Shown here in pieces: positions 1 through 5,729 of a DNA stretch of 11,551 nucleotides (the first letter of the stretch is position 1; every line of letters starts with the position of its first letter). This DNA comes from Actinomycetota bacterium (GTDB taxonomy: Bacteria > Actinomycetota > Actinomycetes > S36-B12): NCBI GenBank assembly GCA_003456155.1, contig DMPC01000134.1, positions 1 through 11,551 on the forward strand. The letters run 5' to 3'. The translations under genes and the position numbers were made by a program. The notes beneath the pieces are model-generated. The model did no database searches and was not told the DNA's origin. It was given only the letters and a program-made list of their open reading frames with translations.

Positions 1-179
1 CCTACAAGGAGATCGCGGAGATCATGGAGACTCCGCTGGGAACGGTGATGTCTCGCCTGCACCGAGGCCGCCGGATGCTCCGCGACCTCCTCGCCGACTA
101 CGCGCGGGAGCGGGGACTGCTGCCGCCCGATGACGAATCCGCCGAGATGGCCGACGAGGGTGAGGCGGTGACGCCATGA
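1..179 (+). CDS. sigR: SigR/SigH-type ECF sigma factor, C-terminal fragment
   Basis: This is the end of a gene that begins before the window; the reading frame starts at base 3 and stops at TGA 177-179. The visible residues, beginning YKEIAEIMETPLGTVMSRLH, form the helix-turn-helix of sigma region 4.2, which reads the -35 element. The pattern EIAEIM..P.GTVMSRLHRGR is typical of ECF sigma factors of the SigR/SigH group. An acidic tail of about 20 residues follows. The stop overlaps the next start (ATGA, 176-179), and the next gene is an RsrA-type anti-sigma factor, which fixes the identity. In known systems this sigma factor is held inactive by the reduced zinc anti-sigma protein and released by thiol oxidation to switch on thioredoxin and mycothiol genes. 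The assignment as SigR rather than another ECF factor rests on this neighbour. Confidence 0.85.
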   Translation, partial: YKEIAEIMETPLGTVMSRLHRGRRMLRDLLADYARERGLLPPDDESAEMADEGEAVTP

Positions 180-457
180 GCTGCGGTAACGCGCATGACA
201 CTCCGTGCACGCAGGTGCTCTCCCTGGTGCATCAGTACATCGATGGCGAGGTGGCTGAGGTCGAGAGGCTCCAGGTTGTCCAGCACCTCGAGGAGTGCCC
301 GCCCTGCGTCCAGCAGTTCAGCGTCATGAGTTCCGTCAAGATCGTGGTCCACCGCTCATGCGGTCCCGCTCCGGCACCGGAGGAGTTGCGCATGCAGATC
401 GTGACACGCATCCGGCAGGTGTCCGTGACGTACCGCGCGCAGGAGCAGGGCGAGTAG
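176..457 (+). CDS. rsrA: Zinc anti-sigma factor of the RsrA/RshA family
   Basis: A 93-residue redox-sensing anti-sigma factor that should bind the sigma factor encoded just upstream and release it on disulfide stress. The cysteines and histidine fall at the positions known for Streptomyces RsrA: Cys3, Cys11, His37, Cys41, Cys44 and Cys62, with the zinc motif HLEECPPC at 37-44. In RsrA the zinc ligands are Cys11, His37, Cys41 and Cys44, and oxidation links Cys11 to one of the other two cysteines. RsrA has a second Cys at position 61, which is Ser here. The start ATG lies inside the stop of the sigma gene (ATGA), which implies translational coupling and matched amounts. The tail from about residue 65 is the usual variable helix. 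A soluble cytoplasmic protein; no membrane segment is seen. Confidence 0.93.
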   Translation: MSCGNAHDTPCTQVLSLVHQYIDGEVAEVERLQVVQHLEECPPCVQQFSVMSSVKIVVHRSCGPAPAPEELRMQIVTRIRQVSVTYRAQEQGE

Positions 458-488
458 CCTGCGTGCAGACCCGTTGACAGGAGACCCG

Positions 489-704
489 GTGGAGCAGACA
501 GTCCGAGCCGAGATGGTGGCGTCCGTGCACTCGGTCGTGACTGAGATCGGCACACCCGTCTCCGTGGGCGACACCCTCATGATCCTCGAGTCCATGAAGA
601 TGGAGATCCCGGTGGTCGTCGAGGTGGCGGGCACCGTGCGCGAGATCAGCGTGCAGCCGGGCGATGTCGTGCGCGAAGGCGACGTCCTCGTCATCCTCGG
701 CTGA
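489..704 (+). CDS. Small biotinyl/lipoyl carrier domain protein (TB7.3-like)
   Basis: A stand-alone biotin/lipoyl attachment domain of 71 residues. The attachment motif ILESMKMEIPV lies near the middle, with the lysine of MKM as the likely modified residue, followed by the second half of the barrel (AGTVREISVQPGDVVREGD). Biotin carriers have MKM and lipoyl domains usually have DKA, so biotin is the better guess. The start is taken as GTG 489 because AGGAG lies about five bases before it; a TTG at 474 in the same frame has no such site. The gene is 31 bases after the anti-sigma gene and probably shares its operon. M. tuberculosis TB7.3 (Rv3221c) sits in the same place. Its carboxylase partner is not in the window and its role is unknown. 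The last 14 bases overlap the end of the convergent acetyltransferase gene. Confidence 0.9.
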   Translation: MEQTVRAEMVASVHSVVTEIGTPVSVGDTLMILESMKMEIPVVVEVAGTVREISVQPGDVVREGDVLVILG

Positions 705-1233
705 CGGCAGGACCCGGCACATCGCTGGGGACGACCCTGGTGAGGGCCATGAGGTCCACTCCGGGCAGCGGAGACCAGTCTCGTTCCGGGACCCTGACGA
801 ATCCACGCGCTGCGTACATGGCGGCTGCTCCGGTGTTGTTGTCTCGCACGCAGATGGTCAGCGCCTGGGCGCCGATCCGGCGCGCCTGGTCCTCGCAGGC
901 CGCGATCAGGCAGTCCGCCACTCCTGCTCCCCAGTGGTCGGGGTCCACGGCCAGGAAGCGGAACTCCACCTCGTTCTCGCGGCCGATCTCGGCGTACGGC
1001 GACCCACCGGGGCAGATGGTGACCGTGCCCACGACCTGCTCACCTCGTTGCGCAACCAGCAGTGTCGCGTTCCGGTACCGGCCGTCCGCGTCGGCGAGGA
1101 CGGCTCGGTAGGCGGACCCCGGCTCGAGCTGGCCCGCCCTCTCGTAGGCGGCGACGCTGATCCGGCTGATCGCGTCGAGATCGGCCTCCCGCGCCGAACG
1201 CACCGAGGTCCGCTCGGGGTCTGTCTCTGCCAT
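691..1233 (-). CDS. GNAT family N-acetyltransferase
   Basis: A 180-residue single-domain GNAT enzyme, expected to move an acetyl group from acetyl-CoA to an amine; the substrate is unknown. It opens with the usual VRSAREADLDAISRI helix. Beta4 and the CoA loop are seen at FRFLAVDPDHWGAGVADCLI, where HWGAGV stands for the Q/RxxGxG/A pyrophosphate loop. NNTGAAAMYAARGFVRV is the typical late helix and strand. ATG 1233 is preferred over the in-frame GTG 1263 because a CATAGT -10-like box ends six bases before it, the same arrangement as at several other genes here; the GTG form would add ten residues. The gene points away from the urease genes and converges with the biotinyl carrier gene (14-base overlap). 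It is absent from the matching mycobacterial region as I remember it. Confidence 0.82.
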   Translation of the reverse strand: MAETDPERTSVRSAREADLDAISRISVAAYERAGQLEPGSAYRAVLADADGRYRNATLLVAQRGEQVVGTVTICPGGSPYAEIGRENEVEFRFLAVDPDHWGAGVADCLIAACEDQARRIGAQALTICVRDNNTGAAAMYAARGFVRVPERDWSPLPGVDLMALTRVVPSDVPGPAVSRG

Positions 1234-1239
1234 GCCCTG

Positions 1240-1245
1240 ACTATG
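1240..1245 (-). promoter_or_regulatory. Candidate -10 box for a leaderless GNAT transcript
   Basis: On the minus strand the hexamer reads CATAGT and is followed by six bases and then ATG 1233. This spacing puts the expected transcription start on the start codon. No ribosome binding site is present, which agrees with a leaderless mRNA. Read by eye only. Confidence 0.45.
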
Positions 1246-1279
1246 GCGTATCTCCGTCTGCACCCCTCTTTGCGGTCGC

Positions 1280-1285
1280 TACTCT
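1280..1285 (+). promoter_or_regulatory. Candidate -10 box of the urease-like operon
   Basis: TACTCT preceded by GC matches the CTANNNT form seen at other promoters in this window. The expected transcription start near 1292 leaves a leader of about 20 bases carrying the ribosome binding site. It also makes the in-frame ATG 1288 an unlikely start. No clear -35 box is seen. Confidence 0.4.
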
Positions 1286-1300
1286 GAATGGAGGCTGGCG

Positions 1301-1307
1301 AAGGAGG
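1301..1307 (+). promoter_or_regulatory. Ribosome binding site deciding the ureAB start
   Basis: AAGGAGG lies four bases before ATG 1312 and is the strongest Shine-Dalgarno sequence seen in the window. It selects 1312 over the ATG at 1288, in agreement with the urease gamma family start (MxLTPxExDxLL). Confidence 0.75.
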
Positions 1308-1311
1308 AGCG

Positions 1312-2061
1312 ATGGGGTTGACGCCCGGTGAGAGCGATCGGCTGCTCCTGTACCTCCAGGCAAGCCTGGCCCAACGCCGCAGGGATCGAGGCCTCCGCCT
1401 GAACGTTCCTGAGGCCCGGGCCCTTATTGCCGACGCCGTCTGCGAGTGGGCGCGCGACGGCCTCAGCATGGTCGACGCTCGGGACAGAGCCCGCACCCTG
1501 CTCGCTGCGGATGAGGTACTCGAGGGGGTCGTCGAGGCCTTGACCGAGGTGCGGGTGGAGGCCCGCTTCGACGATGGCACCCGCCTCGTGGTGGTCAAGG
1601 ATCCGTTCGGGGCAGCCGACGTGCCGGAGCCCCCCGAAGAGGCTGCTTCACCCGAGGTGTCGTGTCCGATCGTGGAGATCCGCAATGAGGCGTCCACCGC
1701 CATCGGCCTCACCTCCCACATCCACCTGGCCGAGGTCAACCCGCGACTTCGACTGGACCGATCGGCTGCCTTCGGGATGAGACTGGCGATCGTGACGGGC
1801 GAGACCGTGTGGATCCGCCCGGGCGAGACCGTTCTCCTGCCCATGCGGCCCATCACGGGTGCCCGGGTGGTGGTCGGGAACAGCGGGACCGTCGATGGGC
1901 CGGTCGACGACCCCGACGTGCGCGCTCGGGCTCTCGACACCCTGCGCTCGTGCGGCTACCTCGACGTGATCGATGGAGAGCCGGTCGGCGACCCGGCGGC
2001 GGCTGGCGTCGCCATCGCGACGCTCATGGCTGATCGACGGAACAGGGGTGAGGGGCGATGA
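1312..2061 (+). CDS. ureAB: Urease-like gamma-beta fusion subunit
   Basis: A 249-residue fusion of the two small urease subunits. Residues 1-100 match urease gamma: GLTPGESDRLLLYLQ, the RRRDRGLRLNVPEARALI helix, the ARDG turn, and VEARFDDGTRLVVVKDPFG at the end. After a linker of about 12 residues, the beta subunit runs from roughly residue 113 to 205, with the family core HIHLAEVNPRLRLDRSAAFGMRL. The usual beta opening (IPGE) is lost. A tail of about 45 residues beyond the normal beta end (DDPDVRARALDTLRSCGYLD onward) has no counterpart in the classical subunit. Gamma-beta fusions are known in Helicobacter and some actinomycetes. The stop overlaps the alpha subunit start (ATGA), so the two are translationally coupled. 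The small subunits build the trimeric scaffold around the alpha subunit and hold no catalytic residue. Confidence 0.85.
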   Translation: MGLTPGESDRLLLYLQASLAQRRRDRGLRLNVPEARALIADAVCEWARDGLSMVDARDRARTLLAADEVLEGVVEALTEVRVEARFDDGTRLVVVKDPFGAADVPEPPEEAASPEVSCPIVEIRNEASTAIGLTSHIHLAEVNPRLRLDRSAAFGMRLAIVTGETVWIRPGETVLLPMRPITGARVVVGNSGTVDGPVDDPDVRARALDTLRSCGYLDVIDGEPVGDPAAAGVAIATLMADRRNRGEGR

Positions 2062-3710
2062 CCCGCGAGTATGGCCCGCTCGCCGGGGACGTCGTGATCC
2101 TCGGCGATACACGTCTGCGGCTGCGCATCACGCAGCGCGTCGCTGACGCGGGGGATGAGCTGCGCGTCGGCTTCGCCAAGACCGGCAGGGATGGCATCGG
2201 CTTGGCTGCCGTCTCGGCGCGGGAGTCGTGCGATCTGCTCATCACCAACGTCGTCGTGCTGGACCCTGTCGACGGAGTGCGTGTTGCGAGTATCGGCATC
2301 CGGGAAGGCCGGATCAGCGGCATCGGCAAGGCGGGGAATCCGGACACGGCCGACGACATCGACATCGTCGTGGGATCCGGCACGGTCGTCATCGACGGTG
2401 ACGGACTCATCGCCACGCCCGGAGGCATCGACACGCACGTCCACACGCTCAGTCCCCGAGTGTTCGAGGCGGAGATCTCGTCAGGCGTCACGACGATCAT
2501 CGGCCAGGAGGCCGGCCCGATGTGGGGCGTCGGCGTGGGGTCAGCCTGGGTGCTCGAGCGGGGTCTGCGCGCGATGGAGCACTATCCGGTGAACGTCGGT
2601 CTCCTCGGTCGGGGCTCGTCGTCACGCGACGAGGCGATCCGGGAGGCGATCGGAGCGCATGTATGCGGGCTGAAGGTCCACGAGGACACCGGCGCAACGC
2701 TGCGAACGATCGACACCGCCCTCCGCGTTGCTGACGCCTTCGACATCCAGGTGGCCCTCCACACGGACGGACTCAACGAGACGATGTCGGTCGAGGACAC
2801 CCTGGCCGTGCTCGACGGTCGCGTCCTGCACGCGTTCCACGTCGAGGGCTGCGGCGGTGGGCACGCGCCCAACGTCCTGCAACTCGCCGGAGTGGACAAC
2901 GTGCTGGCATCCTCGACGAATCCCACGCTTCCCTACGGCACCAATGCGGTCGCCGAGCACCTGGACATGATCCTGCTGTGTCATGGGATGAACCCGGGAA
3001 ACGACAGCGACGTGCGCATCGCACGATCGCGCGTGCGGGGTGTCACCATGGCAGCCGAGGGACGGCTGCACGATCTCGGCGTCATCGGCATCACCTCCTC
3101 CGATGCTCAGGGCATGGGTCGAGCGGGCGAGACCTGGTGGCGGACCTTCGCCCTCGCCGGTGTCCTGGCCGGGCGCGACCCGGAGCGCGATGACGCGGCA
3201 GACGACAACGAGCGGATCCTGCGCTATCTGGCGAAGATCACCATCAACCCGGCACTGGCCCACGGGTTGGCTCATGAGGTGGGTCGACTGGAGGTCGGTC
3301 TTCTGGCCGACATCGTGCTCTGGCGGCCGGAGCTCTTCGCGGCCAAGCCCCACCTGGTGCTCAAGGGCGGCTTCCCCGCCTGGGGCGTGACGGGGGACCC
3401 GAACGCCAGCATCGACTCGGCCGAGCCCCTGGTTCTCGGCCCGCAGTTCGGCGGCCTCGGCCTCGCGCCAAGCGACCTGGCCGTGGTCTTCACCAATGAG
3501 GCGGCCGCGGCGGAGAGCCCCGCCCCGGGAGCCCGGCGGCTGGTGCCGGTGCGTGGCTGTCGGTCGGTACGAACCTCGGACCTCGTACGCAACGGCCAGA
3601 TCGGTGACGTCGAGGTGACCGACGATGGAAGCCGGGTGACCTGGAACGGCGAAGTGCTGACGATGGACCCGGTGCGTGATGTGCCGATCTCCCGGCTGCA
3701 CTACTGGTAG
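2058..3710 (+). CDS. ureC: Divergent urease alpha subunit (amidohydrolase)
   Basis: A 550-residue urease alpha homologue, slightly shorter than the usual 567-572. By eye alignment with Klebsiella UreC, the nickel ligands are kept: His127 and His129 (GGIDTHVH), the Lys206 to be carbamylated (GLKVHED), His235 (ALHTD), His261 and Asp349. Catalytic His208, His309 and Arg325 and flap Cys308 are also present. The surroundings differ. The flap CHHLDP is CHGMNP; SSDSQAMGR is SSDAQGMGR; HTEGAGGGHAPD is HVEGCGGGHAPN; GLKxHEDWG is GLKVHEDTG. The active-site loop GTNATTCTPG is replaced and about four residues shorter. The expected reaction is hydrolysis of urea to ammonia and carbamate, but a related amide or ureide substrate is possible. 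Nickel loading normally needs UreDEFG, and none is in the window. The protein is cytoplasmic and pairs with the upstream fusion subunit. Confidence 0.85.
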   Translation: MTREYGPLAGDVVILGDTRLRLRITQRVADAGDELRVGFAKTGRDGIGLAAVSARESCDLLITNVVVLDPVDGVRVASIGIREGRISGIGKAGNPDTADDIDIVVGSGTVVIDGDGLIATPGGIDTHVHTLSPRVFEAEISSGVTTIIGQEAGPMWGVGVGSAWVLERGLRAMEHYPVNVGLLGRGSSSRDEAIREAIGAHVCGLKVHEDTGATLRTIDTALRVADAFDIQVALHTDGLNETMSVEDTLAVLDGRVLHAFHVEGCGGGHAPNVLQLAGVDNVLASSTNPTLPYGTNAVAEHLDMILLCHGMNPGNDSDVRIARSRVRGVTMAAEGRLHDLGVIGITSSDAQGMGRAGETWWRTFALAGVLAGRDPERDDAADDNERILRYLAKITINPALAHGLAHEVGRLEVGLLADIVLWRPELFAAKPHLVLKGGFPAWGVTGDPNASIDSAEPLVLGPQFGGLGLAPSDLAVVFTNEAAAAESPAPGARRLVPVRGCRSVRTSDLVRNGQIGDVEVTDDGSRVTWNGEVLTMDPVRDVPISRLHYW

Positions 3711-3737
3711 GTCGCATCCCGCGCAGGGGTCGGGGGC

Positions 3738-3743
3738 TATCGT
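3738..3743 (+). promoter_or_regulatory. Candidate -10 box, leaderless pdtaS transcript
   Basis: TATCGT, preceded by GGC, ends eight bases before GTG 3752 in the 41-base gap after ureC. The gap has no Shine-Dalgarno sequence near the start codon. A leaderless transcript of the kinase, separate from the urease operon, is inferred. Confidence 0.5.
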
Positions 3744-3751
3744 CTTTGCCC

Positions 3752-5209
3752 GTGGGAACCCTTGCGCGCCTGGTCGCTGACCGGACCGACCTGGACGACT
3801 CCGACCGTCGGCTCCTCGAGCGGGTCGTCGAGGAGTGGTCCGTCCTCGCCGATCTCTCGCTGAGCGATCTCCTGCTCTGGGTGCCCACGTGGAACGAGGG
3901 CGGCCTGATCGTCGTGGCCCAGGTGCGTCCGTCGACGGCGCCCACCTCCGTTCCTGACGATGCCATCGGCATGTTTGCCCCTCGCGGCCGCAATCCGCAC
4001 GTGGATCAGGCCTTGGCCTATGGCCGTGGGGTGCGGGAGCGCCATCCCGAACGACCGTGGCTGCCCGCGTCGATCGAGGCCTATCCGCTGACTCACCAGG
4101 ATCGCGTCATCGGCGTGATCGCGCGGCATGCCTCCGCTGCCCCCCGAGTGGCCGGGCGACTGGAGGAGATCTATCTCAACTGCGCCGATGATCTGTTCGC
4201 CATGACTGTCGAAGGAACCTTTCCGCCCGTGGAGGAGCATGGGCCCGACACCCAGGCCCCACGCGTCGGCGATGGGCTGGTCCGGCTCACGGCGGCCGGC
4301 GTGGTCGAGTATGCGAGCCCGAATGCCATCAACGCCATGCGTCGACTCGGTCTGGGTCGGGAACTGGTGGGCTCCTCATTCGCGGAGGTGATCGTTCGGC
4401 TCTCCCATCGTCCCGGCCCTGTCGACTCCCGGCTGAGCATGGTGGCCGGCGGTCGATCGGCCGGTGGGGCGGATGTGGAGAATCCGGGTGCCGTGGTCGC
4501 ATTGCACGGGATTCCCCTGCTGCGTGAGTCCGAGCGCATCGGAGCGCTGGTGTTCTGCCGGGACGTCACCGACCTGCGGCGCAGGGAGCGTGCCCTTCTG
4601 AGCAAGGACGCGACCATCCGGGAGATCCACCATCGGGTGAAGAACAATCTTCAAACGGTGTCGGCCATGCTTCGCATGCAGGCCAGGCGTGCGTCGAGCG
4701 ATGAGGCGAGGGAGGCGTTGACCGAGGCCGAGCTGCGGGTTGGGGCCATCGCCATCGTGCACGAGTCCTTGTCGGCGAACACCGGCGAGAGAGTGGACTT
4801 CGATGAGATCGTCGATCGCATCCTCGCCCTGGTCCGGGATCTCGCGCCGGCCTACTCGGCGACCGGCAAGGTTCCCGTCCTGGCTCGTGAGGGGTCGTGG
4901 GGGCTGCTGCTCGCCGACGTGGCCACGCCGCTGGCGATGGCGGTCTCGGAGCTGCTCCACAACAGTGTCGAGCATGCGGGGGCGAGTCAGATCCGGGTCC
5001 GGCTCTCGTCCGATGAGGGCCGAGGTCTCCTCCTGCAGGTCATCGACGACGGCGCGGGTCTCCCGGCGGATTTCCAGATGGCCGACGCGGGTCTCGGGCT
5101 GAGCATCGTGACCACCCTGGTGACCACTGAGCTGCATGGGTCATGCGACCTTGAGGGGGGCGAGGGGACGACGGTGACGGTCCGGGTCTCGCTGGAGCCT
5201 GCCGGCTAG
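3752..5209 (+). CDS. pdtaS: Two-component sensor histidine kinase PdtaS
   Basis: A soluble 485-residue histidine kinase. The order is an N-terminal GAF-like domain (about 1-150, with EEWSVLADLSLSDLLLWVP), a PAS domain (about 165-280, with YASPNAINAMRRLGL and FCRDVTDLRRRERALLSKD), the HisKA_2 dimerisation helix with HHRVKNNLQT (His293/His294, one of which is phosphorylated), and a HATPase domain with N-box ELLHNSVEHA, DDGAGL and GLGLSIV. The sequence follows M. tuberculosis PdtaS (Rv3220c) closely along its length. That kinase signals to PdtaR, an ANTAR regulator that binds RNA; no pdtaR is in the window. GTG 3752 is chosen because MGTLARLVADRT matches the PdtaS start; a TTG two codons earlier is less likely. 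The stop TAG shares CTAG with the stop of whiB1, so the two genes end on the same four bases. Confidence 0.93.
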   Translation: MGTLARLVADRTDLDDSDRRLLERVVEEWSVLADLSLSDLLLWVPTWNEGGLIVVAQVRPSTAPTSVPDDAIGMFAPRGRNPHVDQALAYGRGVRERHPERPWLPASIEAYPLTHQDRVIGVIARHASAAPRVAGRLEEIYLNCADDLFAMTVEGTFPPVEEHGPDTQAPRVGDGLVRLTAAGVVEYASPNAINAMRRLGLGRELVGSSFAEVIVRLSHRPGPVDSRLSMVAGGRSAGGADVENPGAVVALHGIPLLRESERIGALVFCRDVTDLRRRERALLSKDATIREIHHRVKNNLQTVSAMLRMQARRASSDEAREALTEAELRVGAIAIVHESLSANTGERVDFDEIVDRILALVRDLAPAYSATGKVPVLAREGSWGLLLADVATPLAMAVSELLHNSVEHAGASQIRVRLSSDEGRGLLLQVIDDGAGLPADFQMADAGLGLSIVTTLVTTELHGSCDLEGGEGTTVTVRVSLEPAG

Positions 5210-5460
5210 GCGTTGCTCCGGGCGCGCATGCGGGCATTGCGCCGCTTCAGGGCGCGTCGCTCGTCCTCGCTGAGTCCTCCCCAGACACCGGCGTCCTGCC
5301 CGGTCTCCAGAGCCCAGCGCAGGCACTCATCGACGACACTGCATCGACGGCAGACGGCCTTCGCCTCTTCGATCTGTACGAGAGCGGGTCCGGTGTTGCC
5401 GATGGGGAAGAACAGCTCCGGATCTTCGTCACGGCAGGCAGCCTCGTGGCGCCAGTCCAT
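5206..5460 (-). CDS. whiB1: WhiB1 iron-sulfur transcription factor
   Basis: An 84-residue WhiB-family regulator, the same length as M. tuberculosis WhiB1 and very close to it. The four [4Fe-4S] ligands are Cys9, Cys37, Cys40 and Cys46. The GVWGG turn is at 58-62, and a basic DNA-binding tail follows (RRALKRRNARMRAR). WhiB1 binds the primary sigma factor region 4; its cluster reacts with nitric oxide, and it is essential in mycobacteria. ATG 5460 is chosen because MDWRHEAACRDEDPELFFP matches WhiB1 from the first residue and GGAG lies eight bases before it; an upstream in-frame start would add nine unrelated residues. The stop is convergent with pdtaS. The 303-base upstream region carries several palindromes listed separately, including one like the CRP sites reported at the mycobacterial whiB1 promoter. 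Confidence 0.97.
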   Translation of the reverse strand: MDWRHEAACRDEDPELFFPIGNTGPALVQIEEAKAVCRRCSVVDECLRWALETGQDAGVWGGLSEDERRALKRRNARMRARSNA

Positions 5461-5483
5461 GCGTATCACTCCACTGGGGAAGG

Positions 5484-5502
5484 GCACCGGGATCCCCGGT
5501 GC
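5484..5502 (-). repeat. Perfect hairpin beside the whiB1 start
   Basis: GCACCGGG and CCCGGTGC are perfect 8-bp arms around a three-base loop (ATC on the plus strand). The stem ends about 23 bases before the whiB1 ATG and is not followed by a T run, so it is not a standard terminator. It may be an operator or, if transcribed, a leader stem close to the ribosome site. Confidence 0.6.
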
Positions 5503-5521
5503 TCGTGATTGCTTTCACGAG
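5502..5521. promoter_or_regulatory. CRP/GlxR-like palindrome upstream of whiB1
   Basis: CTCGTGA and TCACGAG are perfect 7-bp arms around six bases. The core is CGTGA-N6-TCACG, the spacing of CRP-family sites (TGTGA-N6-TCACA) with one base changed in each half. It lies 41-61 bases before the whiB1 start. CRP (Rv3676) control of whiB1 is reported in M. tuberculosis, which supports the reading. The protein that binds here is inferred. Confidence 0.55.
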
Positions 5522-5594
5522 TTGGCTCGGCAGTGTCCTGACCGGGGGTCTCCCGGCGAAGGTCCTGGAGGAAGGCAGCCAACGCATTCCAGCA

Positions 5595-5628
5595 ACGGGC
5601 CCGTACAGGGTCGCAGACCTCGGGCCCG
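5595..5628. repeat. Twin CGGGCCCG palindromes around a small stem
   Basis: The self-complementary octamer CGGGCCCG occurs at 5596-5603 and 5621-5628, the first within a 10-bp palindrome (ACGGGCCCGT). Between them GGTC-GCA-GACC can fold. The two octamers can also pair with each other to give one long interrupted hairpin. The function is unknown. Confidence 0.45.
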
Positions 5629-5673
5629 GCCACAAGGGGATGGGCGCTTTCGGCGGGGGCGTGTCCTGTCTGT

Positions 5674-5695
5674 TCGGTCACAACTCGGTCACAAC
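5674..5695. promoter_or_regulatory. 11-bp tandem repeat resembling an MtrA box
   Basis: TCGGTCACAAC occurs twice back to back, and the next base continues the pattern, so GTCACAACT is present twice with a two-base spacer (CG). Two direct 9-mers starting GTCACA and spaced by two bases match my memory of the MtrA binding motif in mycobacteria. It lies about 215-235 bases before the whiB1 start. Confidence 0.5.
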
Positions 5696-5713
5696 TGCCC
5701 GGAATGTCCGTAA

Positions 5714-5729
5714 ATTATCACCGATTATC
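5714..5729 (-). promoter_or_regulatory. AT-rich double -10 region, possible whiB1 promoter
   Basis: On the minus strand GATAAT occurs twice, ten bases apart (5724-5729 and 5714-5719), in the most AT-rich stretch I see. The outer box sits inside the palindrome CCGATAATCGG (5721-5731), and GTCCG/CGGAC arms (5706-5710 and 5729-5733) flank the pair. No good -35 is seen. A start here would give a leader of about 245 bases for whiB1. Confidence 0.4.

Noticed and set aside
906..1940. Minus-strand frame of 344 codons across the GNAT and ureAB genes
   Set aside because: Ser/Arg-rich out-of-frame translation; both underlying genes match families in other frames.
2622..3701. Minus-strand open frame of 359 codons opposite ureC
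   Set aside because: It is a GC-rich mirror of the ureC coding sequence with low-complexity composition; ureC is aligned along its whole length.
5484..5521. Hairpins as a transcription terminator of the lipid kinase gene
   Set aside because: They lie more than 240 bases past that gene's stop, have no T run, and sit just before the whiB1 start.
5213..5713. Plus-strand frame of 166 codons opposite whiB1
   Set aside because: Antisense of WhiB1 and its upstream region, with low-complexity basic sequence.
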